Assembly (NCBI RefSeq): GCF_000829465.1
Contig: NZ_JXAL01000017.1
Coordinates: 1 to 64,000, forward strand
Direction of reading: 5' to 3'
Source: Cohnella kolymensis
Lineage (GTDB): Bacteria; Bacillota; Bacilli; Paenibacillales; Paenibacillaceae
Length of the DNA: 64,000 bases
Below the pieces are notes generated by a model that saw only the letters and a list, made by a program, of their open reading frames with translations, was not told the DNA's origin and did no database searches. This document shows positions 27,230 through 35,933 of this stretch, one piece after another. The translations under genes were made by a program, and so were the position numbers. The first letter of the stretch is position 1. Every line of letters begins with the position of its first letter.

Positions 27230-28257
27230 TCAGAATCAGCCTCCTTAATTTGTAACTCTTTATGCGCCACGTAATGCGCCAAATCATACACTCTGCATGT
27301 ATAAGCCCATTCATTGTCGTACCATGCCAGCAATTTGACCCCTTGACCATGTACAGTGAGGCTTAAGCCGTCTACAACAGCCGATTTGCTATTCCCGACA
27401 TAATCAACCGACACCAGCGGGAGGTCCGTGTAGTCGACATACTTGCCCATAGGTCCGGCGATTGCGGTGCGAATGGCATGACGGACATCGTCTGCCGATA
27501 CTCCAGGTTTCTGAAGGTCAAGCTGAAGGTCCAGCAATGAGACGTTCACCGTAGGGACGCGAATCGACTGACCTTGAACCCGATCCGCCAAATGCGGCAA
27601 TATACCGGACAAAGCTTTGCTGACACCGGTTGTTGTGGGAATGATCGACTGTGTGCAGGATCTGGCCCGCCTTAAGTCCTTATGGGAATTATCCAAATGA
27701 TTCTGATCGTTCGTAAAAGAATGAACCGTTGTCATCCATCCGTGCTCGACACCGAAAGCCTGATCCATGATGTGCAGCACAGGAGCCAGACAGTTCGTGG
27801 TACAGGATGCTGCCGACAGCAAGTAATGAGAGGATGGATCGTATGCCTCTTCATTGACTCCCATAACGACGGTGAGATCCATGCCGCGTCCCGGCGCGGT
27901 TATGATCACCCGTTCGGCACCTGCCGACAAATGCTGCTGAGCGCCTTGCCGGTCGTTAAACTTGCCGGTTGCATCCACGACGATCGATACACCATAATGC
28001 TGCCACGGAATTTTGTCGGGCAGCGGTTCAGATATTACAGGCACCCGCCGGCCATTAATCACCAGCGCATCCTCTTCCGCGATGATTTCAGCATCCCAAT
28101 AACCATGAACGGTGTCGAACTTCAGTAAATGCGCCAAAACCGGGAGCTTGGCAAGGGAATTGATCACTGTGATTTCGAGCTTCGAATCCTGCTCGGAGAA
28201 CGCCTTTCGAATAAAAAGCCGCCCTATTCTTCCGCTTCCGCTAAGTCCGATCCGCAA
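27202..28257 (-). CDS. gapB: Glyceraldehyde-3-phosphate dehydrogenase, gluconeogenic GapB type
   Basis: 351 residues. Catalytic Cys152 in SAASCTTNCLAP, Rossmann GSGRIGR, and HSFTNDQNHLDNSHKDLRRAR. The cofactor-selecting position after strand 2 reads VINSLA rather than the IND of NAD-dependent glycolytic enzymes; GapB proteins that prefer NADP read INA or similar, so this is called GapB. It heads the gapB - SR1P-like - ppdK unit. GGGGAGGGG lies before the ATG. The AT-rich upstream region (28260-28370) probably contains the promoter; no exact CcpN box was found. Confidence 0.9.
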   Translation of the reverse strand: MRIGLSGSGRIGRLFIRKAFSEQDSKLEITVINSLAKLPVLAHLLKFDTVHGYWDAEIIAEEDALVINGRRVPVISEPLPDKIPWQHYGVSIVVDATGKFNDRQGAQQHLSAGAERVIITAPGRGMDLTVVMGVNEEAYDPSSHYLLSAASCTTNCLAPVLHIMDQAFGVEHGWMTTVHSFTNDQNHLDNSHKDLRRARSCTQSIIPTTTGVSKALSGILPHLADRVQGQSIRVPTVNVSLLDLQLDLQKPGVSADDVRHAIRTAIAGPMGKYVDYTDLPLVSVDYVGNSKSAVVDGLSLTVHGQGVKLLAWYDNEWAYTCRVYDLAHYVAHKELQIKEADSEWNKQTVLS

Positions 28258-28381
28258 ATGATTGTCCCCTCCCCTATATATATTACATCATAAATATAAA
28301 TCATTAGTATATAATACACAATATATATTCATCAGCACGACGTATATTTATTTGGCAATGATTTCATATGATTTTGAGATG

Positions 28382-28420
28382 AAAAAAGCAGGGAGCCCGA
28401 GAATGGGTCTCCCTGCTTTC
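28382..28420 (-). terminator. Intrinsic terminator after the K+ channel regulator gene
   Basis: Minus-strand AAAGCAGGGAGACCC / GGGCTCCCTGCTTTTTT hairpin. Confidence 0.85.
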
Positions 28421-28449
28421 TATATGTAAGGATGCTTTTCTACATTCCC

Positions 28450-29109
28450 TTATGTAATGCCTCTCTCGAACCGGTCAATCTGTTCATTCGTTCCGATGAC
28501 GACCATGACGTCGTCCTCCTCAAGAATATCCTCCGCTGTAGGAGCGATCACCACATCGTCCGGTTTGTTGATCGCTACAATGGTACAGCCGTAACGGGCG
28601 CGCGTATCCAACTGCATCAAGGAATGGCCGGCAATCTCCCTCGTTACCGAGATCTCCGCTATGGTGTAATCCTTCGAAAGCTCGATGTAATCCAATAAAT
28701 TCGGTGAAACCAGTTGGTTGGCAACGCGCACTCCCATGTCCCGTTCAGGATAGATCACGCGATCGACGCCGATTCTTTTCAGCACTTTCCCATGCAGAGG
28801 CGACAGTGCTTTCGCCACAACCTTTTTGACCCCCAAATCTTTAAGAATGATCGAGGTCAGAATGCTGGCTTGGATGTCGTCGCCGATCGCCACGACCACA
28901 CAGTCTATATTGCGAATGCCAATCGATCGCAGCGCCTCTTCATCTGTGGTGTCGGCGACGACCGTGTGAGTCAGATACTGGTTCATATCGTCCACAACCT
29001 GGACATTCTTATCTACGCCAAGAACTTCATGGCCTAACCCGGCGATCTGTCTCGCTACACTCGATCCGAACCTGCCCAATCCGATCACCGCAAACTGGCT
29101 AACCGCCAT
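28450..29109 (-). CDS. ktrA: Ktr/Trk potassium uptake regulatory subunit (RCK)
   Basis: 219 residues: RCK_N Rossmann domain (GLGRFGSSVARQI; acidic VDKN at the end of strand 2) followed by an RCK_C domain (about 135-219). Such subunits form octameric rings that gate KtrB/KtrD channels, bind ATP/ADP, and bind c-di-AMP at RCK_C. It is divergent from its apparent partner at 29221, with a 111-bp shared promoter region. Whether it is the KtrA or KtrC type cannot be told from sequence alone. Confidence 0.9.
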   Translation of the reverse strand: MAVSQFAVIGLGRFGSSVARQIAGLGHEVLGVDKNVQVVDDMNQYLTHTVVADTTDEEALRSIGIRNIDCVVVAIGDDIQASILTSIILKDLGVKKVVAKALSPLHGKVLKRIGVDRVIYPERDMGVRVANQLVSPNLLDYIELSKDYTIAEISVTREIAGHSLMQLDTRARYGCTIVAINKPDDVVIAPTAEDILEEDDVMVVIGTNEQIDRFERGIT

Positions 29110-29220
29110 ACTAGTCGCCCCTTCTAAATCTGTATATTCGTTACTGAATCCGATTTGTAAATGTTGGGAAGTCTATTCATCATGCAAATACGAGCGGCCG
29201 ACTCTGCGAGGTGATGATTC

Positions 29221-30561
29221 TTGCTGGCTAACTTTTTTAATCGGCTGAGACTGTCGCCGCCGAGAATTCTTGTCTGCGGTTTTGCGCTTATTATTGTGCT
29301 TGGCGCTGTATTATTATCCCAACCGTTTGCATCGAAAGATGGATCCGCCCTGCGTTATATCGATGCAATTTTTACGGCAACCTCCGCGACATGCGTGACC
29401 GGCCTGGTCGTCGTCGATACGGGAACTTATTTTTCCGTCACGGGGCAGCTCATCCTGCTTATGCTCATACAGATGGGCGGACTCGGATTTATGACGATGG
29501 CCACTCTCATCGCCCTTATGCTGGGCAAACGCATCTCATTACGGGAACGCATGGTACTTCAGGAGGCGATGGGACAGCAGAACATGGAAGGGATCGTCCG
29601 GTTGATCCGACAGGTGATTGTTTTCTCTGTTACGATTGAAGCTGTCGGCGCGCTCCTCTTTACCATACGGTGGGCATTCGATATGCCTCTTGGACAAGCC
29701 GCCTATTTCGGGTTGTTCCATGCCGTATCATTCTTCAATAACGCCGGCTTCGATGTGTTCGGAGAATACCGGAGCCTGACTCCCTATGTGGACGATCCTT
29801 TCGTCAATATGGTCTCTATGGCATTGATTATTTTGGGCGGCATCGGTTTTGTCGTTATGAAAGAAGTATGGGAACATAGAAAATTCGGGAAGAAGCTTTC
29901 CTTGCATTCCAAGGTGGTGCTGGCGATGACCGGCTTTCTTATTCTCATCGGAGCGCTCGTTATTTTCACCTTCGAATTCACCAATACACTTGAACCGCTG
30001 AATTGGAGAGGAAAAATTCTTGCTTCTCTATTTCAGTCCGTAACGCCGCGAACCGCCGGTGCGAACACGCTGGATCTTGCCGAATTGCGGCAAGCCTCTC
30101 AGTTTTTCCTTATCATCCTCATGTTTATCGGTGCCGGACCGGGTTCAACGGCCGGAGGCATCAAGATCACCACCCTGGCTACTCTGTTCGGATGTGTGAA
30201 AGCAATGAGCCGCGGTAAACAGGACATCGTTCTGTTCCATCACCGGTTGGCGCCGGACCGTGTGTTCAAAGCGGTTACGGTTACCATGATGGGACTGGGG
30301 CTTGTCATCATCGTCGCCATGGTGCTGTCCACTACCGAGGATGCGGCATTCATCCGCATCTTGTTCGAAACGGTCTCCGCGTTCGGAACCGTCGGGTTGT
30401 CGACGGGACTGACGCCTGATCTTAGCGACATCGGCAGAATTCTGCTCTCAGTAACGATGTTCGCAGGCAGGCTTGGACCTTTAACGCTGGCATACGCGCT
30501 TGGACCCGGCACCGAGAAGGAATTGTACCGGCACCCGGAAGGCAAGCTCATCATTGCATGA
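29221..30561 (+). CDS. ktrB: Ktr/Trk-type potassium transporter membrane subunit
   Basis: 446 residues from TTG 29221 (GAGGTG 7 nt upstream). Four M1-P-M2 repeats with selectivity-filter sequences TCVTGL, NAGFD, TAGANT and TVGLSTG. The intramembrane loop in M2C (FIGAGPGSTAGGIKI) is the gate typical of KtrB. Imports K+ coupled to Na+ under control of the RCK ring encoded divergently at 28450. Confidence 0.9.
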   Translation: MLANFFNRLRLSPPRILVCGFALIIVLGAVLLSQPFASKDGSALRYIDAIFTATSATCVTGLVVVDTGTYFSVTGQLILLMLIQMGGLGFMTMATLIALMLGKRISLRERMVLQEAMGQQNMEGIVRLIRQVIVFSVTIEAVGALLFTIRWAFDMPLGQAAYFGLFHAVSFFNNAGFDVFGEYRSLTPYVDDPFVNMVSMALIILGGIGFVVMKEVWEHRKFGKKLSLHSKVVLAMTGFLILIGALVIFTFEFTNTLEPLNWRGKILASLFQSVTPRTAGANTLDLAELRQASQFFLIILMFIGAGPGSTAGGIKITTLATLFGCVKAMSRGKQDIVLFHHRLAPDRVFKAVTVTMMGLGLVIIVAMVLSTTEDAAFIRILFETVSAFGTVGLSTGLTPDLSDIGRILLSVTMFAGRLGPLTLAYALGPGTEKELYRHPEGKLIIA

Positions 30562-30595
30562 AATCACAGGGAGCGCATATGCCGCCCCCTGTGTT

Positions 30596-31612
30596 CTACC
30601 GCTTGGAATATCGGTCAAGCTTTTTGAGAAACGCTGCTATTTTCCTTTCGGCAGACAAAGTGCGATAAAACTGTTTGGCGATCAACTTTTTCACCCGCCT
30701 GTTTGAACGCCGGTATCTGTTCAGCAGAAGATATGTCGTGCGTGGAAACCGAAGCAGTGTACTCAGCATCGCGAAGTCTTCCTCCGTCAGTTTGGTGACC
30801 GTTTGATAACCGTTCAGAATATTTCGGGCAATTGAAAATTTCCAGGAATGATCCTTGCAAGAATTGTAAATGACCCGGTATAAATCATATGCTCTCAAGT
30901 CTATGCGCAGCGTCTCGAAGTCGATTAAATGAGTGCCGCGGCTGTTAATGATGAAGTTTGAGGGCCCTCCATCGCCATGGCACAAACAAGTTAAATGAGA
31001 TCCGGTACGACATATTTTCCGGTATCCGCGCTCGCGCAGAAGCTTCCTGGCTTGATTGGAAAACCCGAGGATTTCTTCCCCATGCTTGCTCAAGCTGCGA
31101 TCCATGGACAGCTTGTTTTTTTTCCGCGATGCCCGTCTGACCATCTTTGCGATCAGCGAATGTCTCGCGCGAAGCTCCTCAGGCCACTGACCTACCTTAT
31201 TGACGGCGCCTCGTCTTTTCAAGCGATCCGGGCGGCCGGCCTGATGAAAACGAGCCAGTGCGGCGCCGCAAGCTCTCATATGCCTCCGGGAATGAACGGA
31301 TGGCCACCGCCCGTTAATCCAAGGAACGAGAACATAGGGAGCGCCGCCGGATCTCTTTTTTACGAACAGACGCCGTCCCGCCTTTGCTTGCGGATTACGC
31401 CAAGCGATCCGAGTGAATCCGTGCCTCCGCACGCACCTGAGCGAACGGTCCATCCACCTCAGGCGTTTGGCTGTAACGGGCATGCGCTTCAAACTATACT
31501 TTCTGCCTTTGCGCAGGACCACCCGATACACCCCCTTCTTAATAGGGATGATTCGCAGCGGTCTTAAACGAAAGCCCCTGACAATTCGGAGCACTTTTTT
31601 GCGGTCACTCAT
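30596..31612 (-). CDS. CotS-like spore coat kinase-fold protein
   Basis: 338 residues, very basic. Aminoglycoside-phosphotransferase/CotS fold: HGDGGPSNFI (catalytic loop, Asp) and LIDFETLRIDLRAYDL (Mg-binding Asp). CotS-family proteins sit in the spore coat, and their true substrate is unknown. The ATG overlaps the stop of the glycosyltransferase by 4 nt (ATGA), reproducing the cotS/cotSA pairing of Bacillus. High Arg/Lys content suits tight packing on anionic polymers. Confidence 0.8.
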   Translation of the reverse strand: MSDRKKVLRIVRGFRLRPLRIIPIKKGVYRVVLRKGRKYSLKRMPVTAKRLRWMDRSLRCVRRHGFTRIAWRNPQAKAGRRLFVKKRSGGAPYVLVPWINGRWPSVHSRRHMRACGAALARFHQAGRPDRLKRRGAVNKVGQWPEELRARHSLIAKMVRRASRKKNKLSMDRSLSKHGEEILGFSNQARKLLRERGYRKICRTGSHLTCLCHGDGGPSNFIINSRGTHLIDFETLRIDLRAYDLYRVIYNSCKDHSWKFSIARNILNGYQTVTKLTEEDFAMLSTLLRFPRTTYLLLNRYRRSNRRVKKLIAKQFYRTLSAERKIAAFLKKLDRYSKR

Positions 31613-32787
31613 CTCGCCTTCACTCTCTTTAAAGGACGACGTTTATTTTTTTGAAGCCGAATGAACACAGACTTATATCTAGCAGCCGTTCTCCGCCAGC
31701 TGTAGCGTTTTGCCACCAGCTTACCCTTACGGATTCGCTTCAGAGTCCTCTGCGGATTGTCCCACATCGCTTGAATGGCTCGCGCAATTGCTTTGCTGTT
31801 CATTCCGGTAATAATTTGTGCGTTGTCTCGATTGACAAATTCCTTGAGTCCGCCCGCCCGGGTTGTAACAAGAGCAATGCCGCTGGCCATCGCCTCAAGC
31901 GCAACCAGACAGAAAGACTCCTTTCTGCTTGGAACGACGACCGCGCCGTAGGCTTTATACAACCTTTGCACCTTTTTATGAGGAACGAACCCGCGCCAGC
32001 GGATTTTCGAGGAGATGCCTTTCTTTCTCGCAATGCTCTTCAGGCGTTTCGAATATTTGCGAGAGCCTTTGCCAATGACGGTCAAGCGGACTTGTCTGTT
32101 TTTAACGGACAATAGAGAGACAGACCGGATCAAGGATTCGATTCCTTTTTCCTTGAACAGCCTGCCGACAAACAACAGTCGATAACGCTTGCTTCCGGAA
32201 CGGCTTGAAACGGATTTAACGCCATGGGGAATGACGATTGCTCTTCGGGCCGCGGCGGGATATCTCTTTCGCAGCTGTTGTTTAAGCCATAAACTTGGAA
32301 CAATGATCCGGTTTGAACGGCGCAGCAGTTTACCTTGGTTTTTCGACCGGAATGTATGTCTGCCTCCCCTTTTGGAAACCAGAGAATGACAGGTATAGAC
32401 GACAGGAATTCGATATTTTCGTTTAAAAAATAATGCCGCCTGGGCGAACTCCAGACTATGAACATGAATGACATCCGGCTTACGGTGTAAATAACGGGCG
32501 GTGATCCGCCGTATGCTGTGCGGTCTAAAAGTTAAACGCTTGCCGCGGTAAAACCGGTTACTGAAGGGAAGTCGAAGGATTGCCGTTCTGCTTCCTCTCG
32601 TGAAGCGGAAGGCTCGGTGTACGCTTGCGGTTATTACGTCGGTTTTCACGTTCGAGTCCTTCAATGCCTTCGTTAATTCAGTAGCAACCGTGCCGAGTCC
32701 GCCAATAATCGCCGGCCCGTACTCTTTAGTCATCACCCACACGGATGGCGAGCGTAGTTTAGTCAATGACATGGCCTCCCCCAACAT
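31609..32787 (-). CDS. CotSA-like GT4-family glycosyltransferase
   Basis: 392 residues, GT-B fold, strongly basic. N-terminal GGLGTVATELTKAL (acceptor/glycine loop), VIHVHSLEF, then the nucleotide-sugar domain LLFVGRLFKEKGIESLI and E-x7-E motif ESFCLVALEAMASG. First gene of the two-gene coat-type operon with the CotS-like kinase. Two starts are possible: ATG 32787 without a clear ribosome site, or ATG 32772 after GGGGGAGG at very short spacing. Confidence 0.85.
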   Translation of the reverse strand: MLGEAMSLTKLRSPSVWVMTKEYGPAIIGGLGTVATELTKALKDSNVKTDVITASVHRAFRFTRGSRTAILRLPFSNRFYRGKRLTFRPHSIRRITARYLHRKPDVIHVHSLEFAQAALFFKRKYRIPVVYTCHSLVSKRGGRHTFRSKNQGKLLRRSNRIIVPSLWLKQQLRKRYPAAARRAIVIPHGVKSVSSRSGSKRYRLLFVGRLFKEKGIESLIRSVSLLSVKNRQVRLTVIGKGSRKYSKRLKSIARKKGISSKIRWRGFVPHKKVQRLYKAYGAVVVPSRKESFCLVALEAMASGIALVTTRAGGLKEFVNRDNAQIITGMNSKAIARAIQAMWDNPQRTLKRIRKGKLVAKRYSWRRTAARYKSVFIRLQKNKRRPLKRVKAR

Positions 32788-32883
32788 TACTCATCTAGTG
32801 TATGAATGAAAGGAAAGATGTACCTGTGATACGGTCTAGCCCGCTCATTTTTGGGACATTGCGGATGTAGTCGTGCACATTGC

Positions 32884-32923
32884 TTGACAAAATTAAATTG
32901 CTATCAATATAATTGCTATAGCA
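32884..32923 (+). promoter_or_regulatory. Sigma-A promoter with overlapping MarR-type operator
   Basis: TTGACA (32884-32889), 18-nt spacer, TATAAT (32908-32913). TTGCTATCAA (32898-32907) and the palindrome TGCTATAGCA (32914-32923) form a direct-repeat operator over the -10, suited to autorepression by the adjacent MarR protein. Confidence 0.7.
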
Positions 32924-32949
32924 TTTATATGTGAAAAGGAGATCTAGCT

Positions 32950-33390
32950 GTGAGGCAGGACGATTCCATTGGATTTATTATTAATCAGGCCGGAAGACGG
33001 CTGAGCCAATTGCTGGCCATCCGTTTTGCGGCCTTTGATCTAACCACGGAACAATGGTCCGTGTTATCCCGCTTGTGCGAGCAGGACGGAACTAGCCAGA
33101 AGGATCTTGCTGTGCGCGTGGGCAAGGATCAAACGAATATTACTCGTATTCTGGATCAGCTCGAGCGTAAGAAGCTGGCTGAGCGGCGGACAAATCCTGA
33201 TGATCGCAGGTCTTTTTACGCCTTTGTAACCGACGCGGGAAGAGATCTTCAAGGACGGCTGGTACCGATTGAGCAGGAGGTGCTTGCATCCGTTACAGAA
33301 GAGATAACCGAGCAGCAAGCCACCATTCTGAAAGAGCTGCTGATCCGGCTGACAAACAAAACAAACGAATTACTTCAACATTATGAGTAG
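32950..33390 (+). CDS. MarR-family transcriptional regulator
   Basis: 146 residues from GTG 32950 with AAAGGAGAT upstream. Winged helix-turn-helix with SQKDLAVRVGKDQTNITRILDQLERKKLAERR and wing NPDDRRS. It stands 25 nt before an MFS exporter gene and behind a strong promoter overlapped by a palindrome, the standard arrangement of a substrate-inducible efflux operon that represses itself. Confidence 0.9.
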   Translation: MRQDDSIGFIINQAGRRLSQLLAIRFAAFDLTTEQWSVLSRLCEQDGTSQKDLAVRVGKDQTNITRILDQLERKKLAERRTNPDDRRSFYAFVTDAGRDLQGRLVPIEQEVLASVTEEITEQQATILKELLIRLTNKTNELLQHYE

Positions 33391-33414
33391 ACAACTAGAA
33401 AAAGGAGCTTGAAA

Positions 33415-34602
33415 TTGAGGAGTCAGAAATTATGGAATCGAGGTTTTATCAGCGTCTGTTTGAGCAGTTTTTTTGTTTTCCTTACCTTCTACACCCTATC
33501 GGCTACACTTCCCCAGTTCGTAAGCGATAAGTTAAACGGCAGCCATCAGCAAGTGGGCTGGGTTATGACCGCGTTTATTATTTCCGCCGTTTTATTCCGT
33601 CCTTTGGCCGGCAGGTGGCTTGATCTCATCGGAAGAAGAAAAGTACTTATTTTCTCTCTTCTATTATTCATTGCAGCAACCATTTCTTATTTTTCCGTTT
33701 ATAGTTTTCTGTTTCTTATCTTGCTTCGCTTTGTTCACGGCATAAGTTTTGGAGTGGCCACAACCGCTAACGGAACAATCGCTGCCGACATCATTCCGGA
33801 GAAGCGCAAAGGCGAAGGAATGGGATACTTTGCTCTATCGATGAATTTGGCGATGGCGCTCGGACCCTTCCTCGGGCTGGTGCTCATTCAGCATACCAGC
33901 TTCACCGTGTTGTTCGCCGTTACGTCGCTGTTCGCCGCGCTTGCCTTGATCTGCGGCGCCGATATCCGGCTGCCTAAACCCGCTGCGCCGGTTGCGGCAG
34001 CGCAGGCAAGTAACCGGCATTGGACTCAATTTATTGAACCTGGTGCAATGCCCATAGCCTTAATCGCGATGATGCTTTCTTTCGCTTACAGCGGGATCCT
34101 GACCTTCATTCCCAGCTATGCCGGCGATCTGGGGATGCCATCCATGGCCAGTTCTTTCTTCGTTGTTTATGCGGTGATGATCATTGTATCCCGTCCTTTT
34201 ACCGGTAAATTATTCGATCGATTCGCAGAACAATACGTCATTTATCCGTCTCTCATTCTCTATGTATTGGGATTGCTGCTCTTGAGCCAAGCTCATACGC
34301 CGCTGTTATTCTTGGCCTCGTCAGCCGTGATTGGGTTAGGCTTCGGCACATTGTATCCGTGCTTGCAAACGATCGCCATCCGCGATTCAGCGGCTCACCG
34401 TCGCGGTTTGGCCACAAGCACCTTCCTGTTGTTTTACGATATCGGAATCGGACTCGGTTCCGTCATTCTCGGCAGCATCGCGTCCTCCACCCATGAGGGG
34501 AACATGTATTTGTTGTCAGCGGCGGTAGTGGCTGCAGCCGGGTTGGCCTACATGAGCTTGCTTTATGTAAGACAAAGAAAGCTTCGTCTCGCCATGGAAT
34601 GA
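33415..34602 (+). CDS. MFS multidrug-type efflux transporter
   Basis: 395 residues from TTG 33415 (AAGGAG 7 nt upstream), 12 predicted membrane segments. Motif A between TM2 and TM3 reads GRWLDLIGRRKVLIF; the degenerate copy in the second half is GKLFDRFAEQYV. Cotranscribed with the MarR regulator. Substrate unknown; drug or metabolite export by proton antiport is usual in this family. Confidence 0.88.
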   Translation: MRSQKLWNRGFISVCLSSFFVFLTFYTLSATLPQFVSDKLNGSHQQVGWVMTAFIISAVLFRPLAGRWLDLIGRRKVLIFSLLLFIAATISYFSVYSFLFLILLRFVHGISFGVATTANGTIAADIIPEKRKGEGMGYFALSMNLAMALGPFLGLVLIQHTSFTVLFAVTSLFAALALICGADIRLPKPAAPVAAAQASNRHWTQFIEPGAMPIALIAMMLSFAYSGILTFIPSYAGDLGMPSMASSFFVVYAVMIIVSRPFTGKLFDRFAEQYVIYPSLILYVLGLLLLSQAHTPLLFLASSAVIGLGFGTLYPCLQTIAIRDSAAHRRGLATSTFLLFYDIGIGLGSVILGSIASSTHEGNMYLLSAAVVAAAGLAYMSLLYVRQRKLRLAME

Positions 34603-34613
34603 CTAGAAAAAAT

Positions 34614-34658
34614 ACCAAAAAGGGATTGCCAAACCGACAAGGTTGCAATCCTTTTAGT
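34614..34658. terminator. Intrinsic terminator of the MarR-MFS operon
   Basis: AAAAAGGGATTGC / GCAATCCTTTT stem; also faces the small minus-strand gene at 34667. Confidence 0.75.
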
Positions 34659-34666
34659 ATAATCTT

Positions 34667-34804
34667 TTATTCCAGCCGCGCTTTGAGCCGGGAGACAACG
34701 CTGAGAACTGTATCTAACGGTTCATTGTCTAATTCAACAGCAAGCTCAGAATTCTGTAGTGCCAAGCCGATTTGTGTACAAATCCAAAGCCATATCTTCT
34801 CCAT
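34667..34804 (-). CDS. Small hypothetical protein (45 aa)
   Basis: ATG 34804 to TAA 34667: amphipathic helix-like sequence beginning MEKIWLWICTQIGLALQ and ending VSRLKARLE. A modest GGGTGT lies upstream, and a terminator follows directly on the minus strand. Coding is supported only by ORF integrity and the flanking signals; no family recognised. It sits about 105 bp downstream of a lipoprotein gene. Confidence 0.4.
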   Translation of the reverse strand: MEKIWLWICTQIGLALQNSELAVELDNEPLDTVLSVVSRLKARLE

Positions 34805-34909
34805 CACGTTACACCCTTCCATCCACAATCATTAATCTGTCTGCAGGGAGGTAAATTATTCGTCACACGACGGGTAACCCGGAACCGGTTTACATAATAA
34901 AAATTATGG

Positions 34910-35684
34910 TTATCTCTCGACCTTAACTTGTGCAGCAATGTCGTCGCGATCTCCATAACCCGTGAGCCAAACTTCGACTTTATCCTCCAACTGAATATCT
35001 TGCAGCTGCGCCAGCGAATTGTTAAGCCAATATTTCGTGTATAGCTGTAAAACATATTTTTGTCCATCAACTTCAATAGAAGTCTGATCTGCCTTGTCAA
35101 CGTTCAGTGCCGTTACCTTACCTTTTACATCCGCATTGCCTGTTTCGTAACTTACGACCTGAACCTGGATGCCGGTCGTTTGGCGGGGCATGCTTTCCGC
35201 GATAATGCCGTTACTCCATGCATTCACCTGATAGCCGATTTTAAGACCGCCCAGCACATTCGCAGGCAGCTTGACCCATATTGCGCTGCCGGTCTCCAGT
35301 TTATTCACGATCAGAACTCTTTTTTGCGTCCACCGCCGTAATCTTACCGGTGATATCAGCTTTGTCAGGCAGCACGAACGACTTGATTTCCAGCGGAAAA
35401 GTACGGTGCAGCGAATCGAAAATGGCTTCCTCGAGCTTCTGCTTGTCATCTTCGGACAGGTCTTCCCAAGGCTTACGAGATTTATGAACTTCCAAATAAA
35501 CCTGACCTTCTTCACTGTACGCAGAATGAGGTTGAACGCCCTGCTTTTCATATACGTTATTTAGCGCCATTATTTGCTGCGGAATCGAATCGAAATCTTC
35601 ACCGGTCGCCGTGCTCGCTCCGCAGCCGGAAAGCAACAATATTACAGTCAAAAGGATGCCCGCCCAAGCCGTCTTCTTGTTCAA
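34910..35684 (-). CDS. Lipoprotein of unknown function (frameshifted)
   Basis: 257 residues after removal of one base. Signal peptide with lipobox LLLSGCG, so a membrane-anchored extracellular lipoprotein. The N-terminal half has an acidic helical region, the C-terminal part two short beta-barrel-like segments (GKITAVDAK, KGKVTALNVDKA) resembling OB/DUF3221-type repeats. The frame breaks at about 35317, where A6 in GCAAAAAAGAG should be A5 (DAKRVLIVNKLETG). No family is firmly recognised. Confidence 0.7.
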
Positions 35685-35933
35685 TGGACTTCCTCCATTC
35701 TTTTCAATCTCGTAGTTGATCTATACCTTCCAAACGCAATGATCAGGTCAAATGTTGCTTGCTAACAATTTGCGATTAGTTACTGAGATTAAATTTTTAC
35801 ATGATTAATTCACTTATGAGTTTACATAACTTTTATTATGTTTGCACTACCCAACCGTGCAAAAACAAACTTCGTCCAATGATCGAATTTTGATATACTG
35901 AAAGTGATAAACTCCTGCGCAAAGGGGCAAGCC
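35685..35933. other. AT-rich intergenic region upstream of xerS
   Basis: Divergent promoter region between the lipoprotein gene and xerS. A CATAA-N6-TTATG inverted repeat lies around 35825-35840. No convincing dif site or riboswitch was identified. Confidence 0.35.

Noticed and set aside
28258-28380. CcpN operator upstream of gapB
   Set aside because: AT-rich sequence resembles it loosely, but no full TRTGHYATAYW match was found.
35760-35933. dif site for XerS
   Set aside because: The inverted repeat upstream of xerS does not match a dif pattern well enough; chromosomal dif sites can also lie elsewhere.
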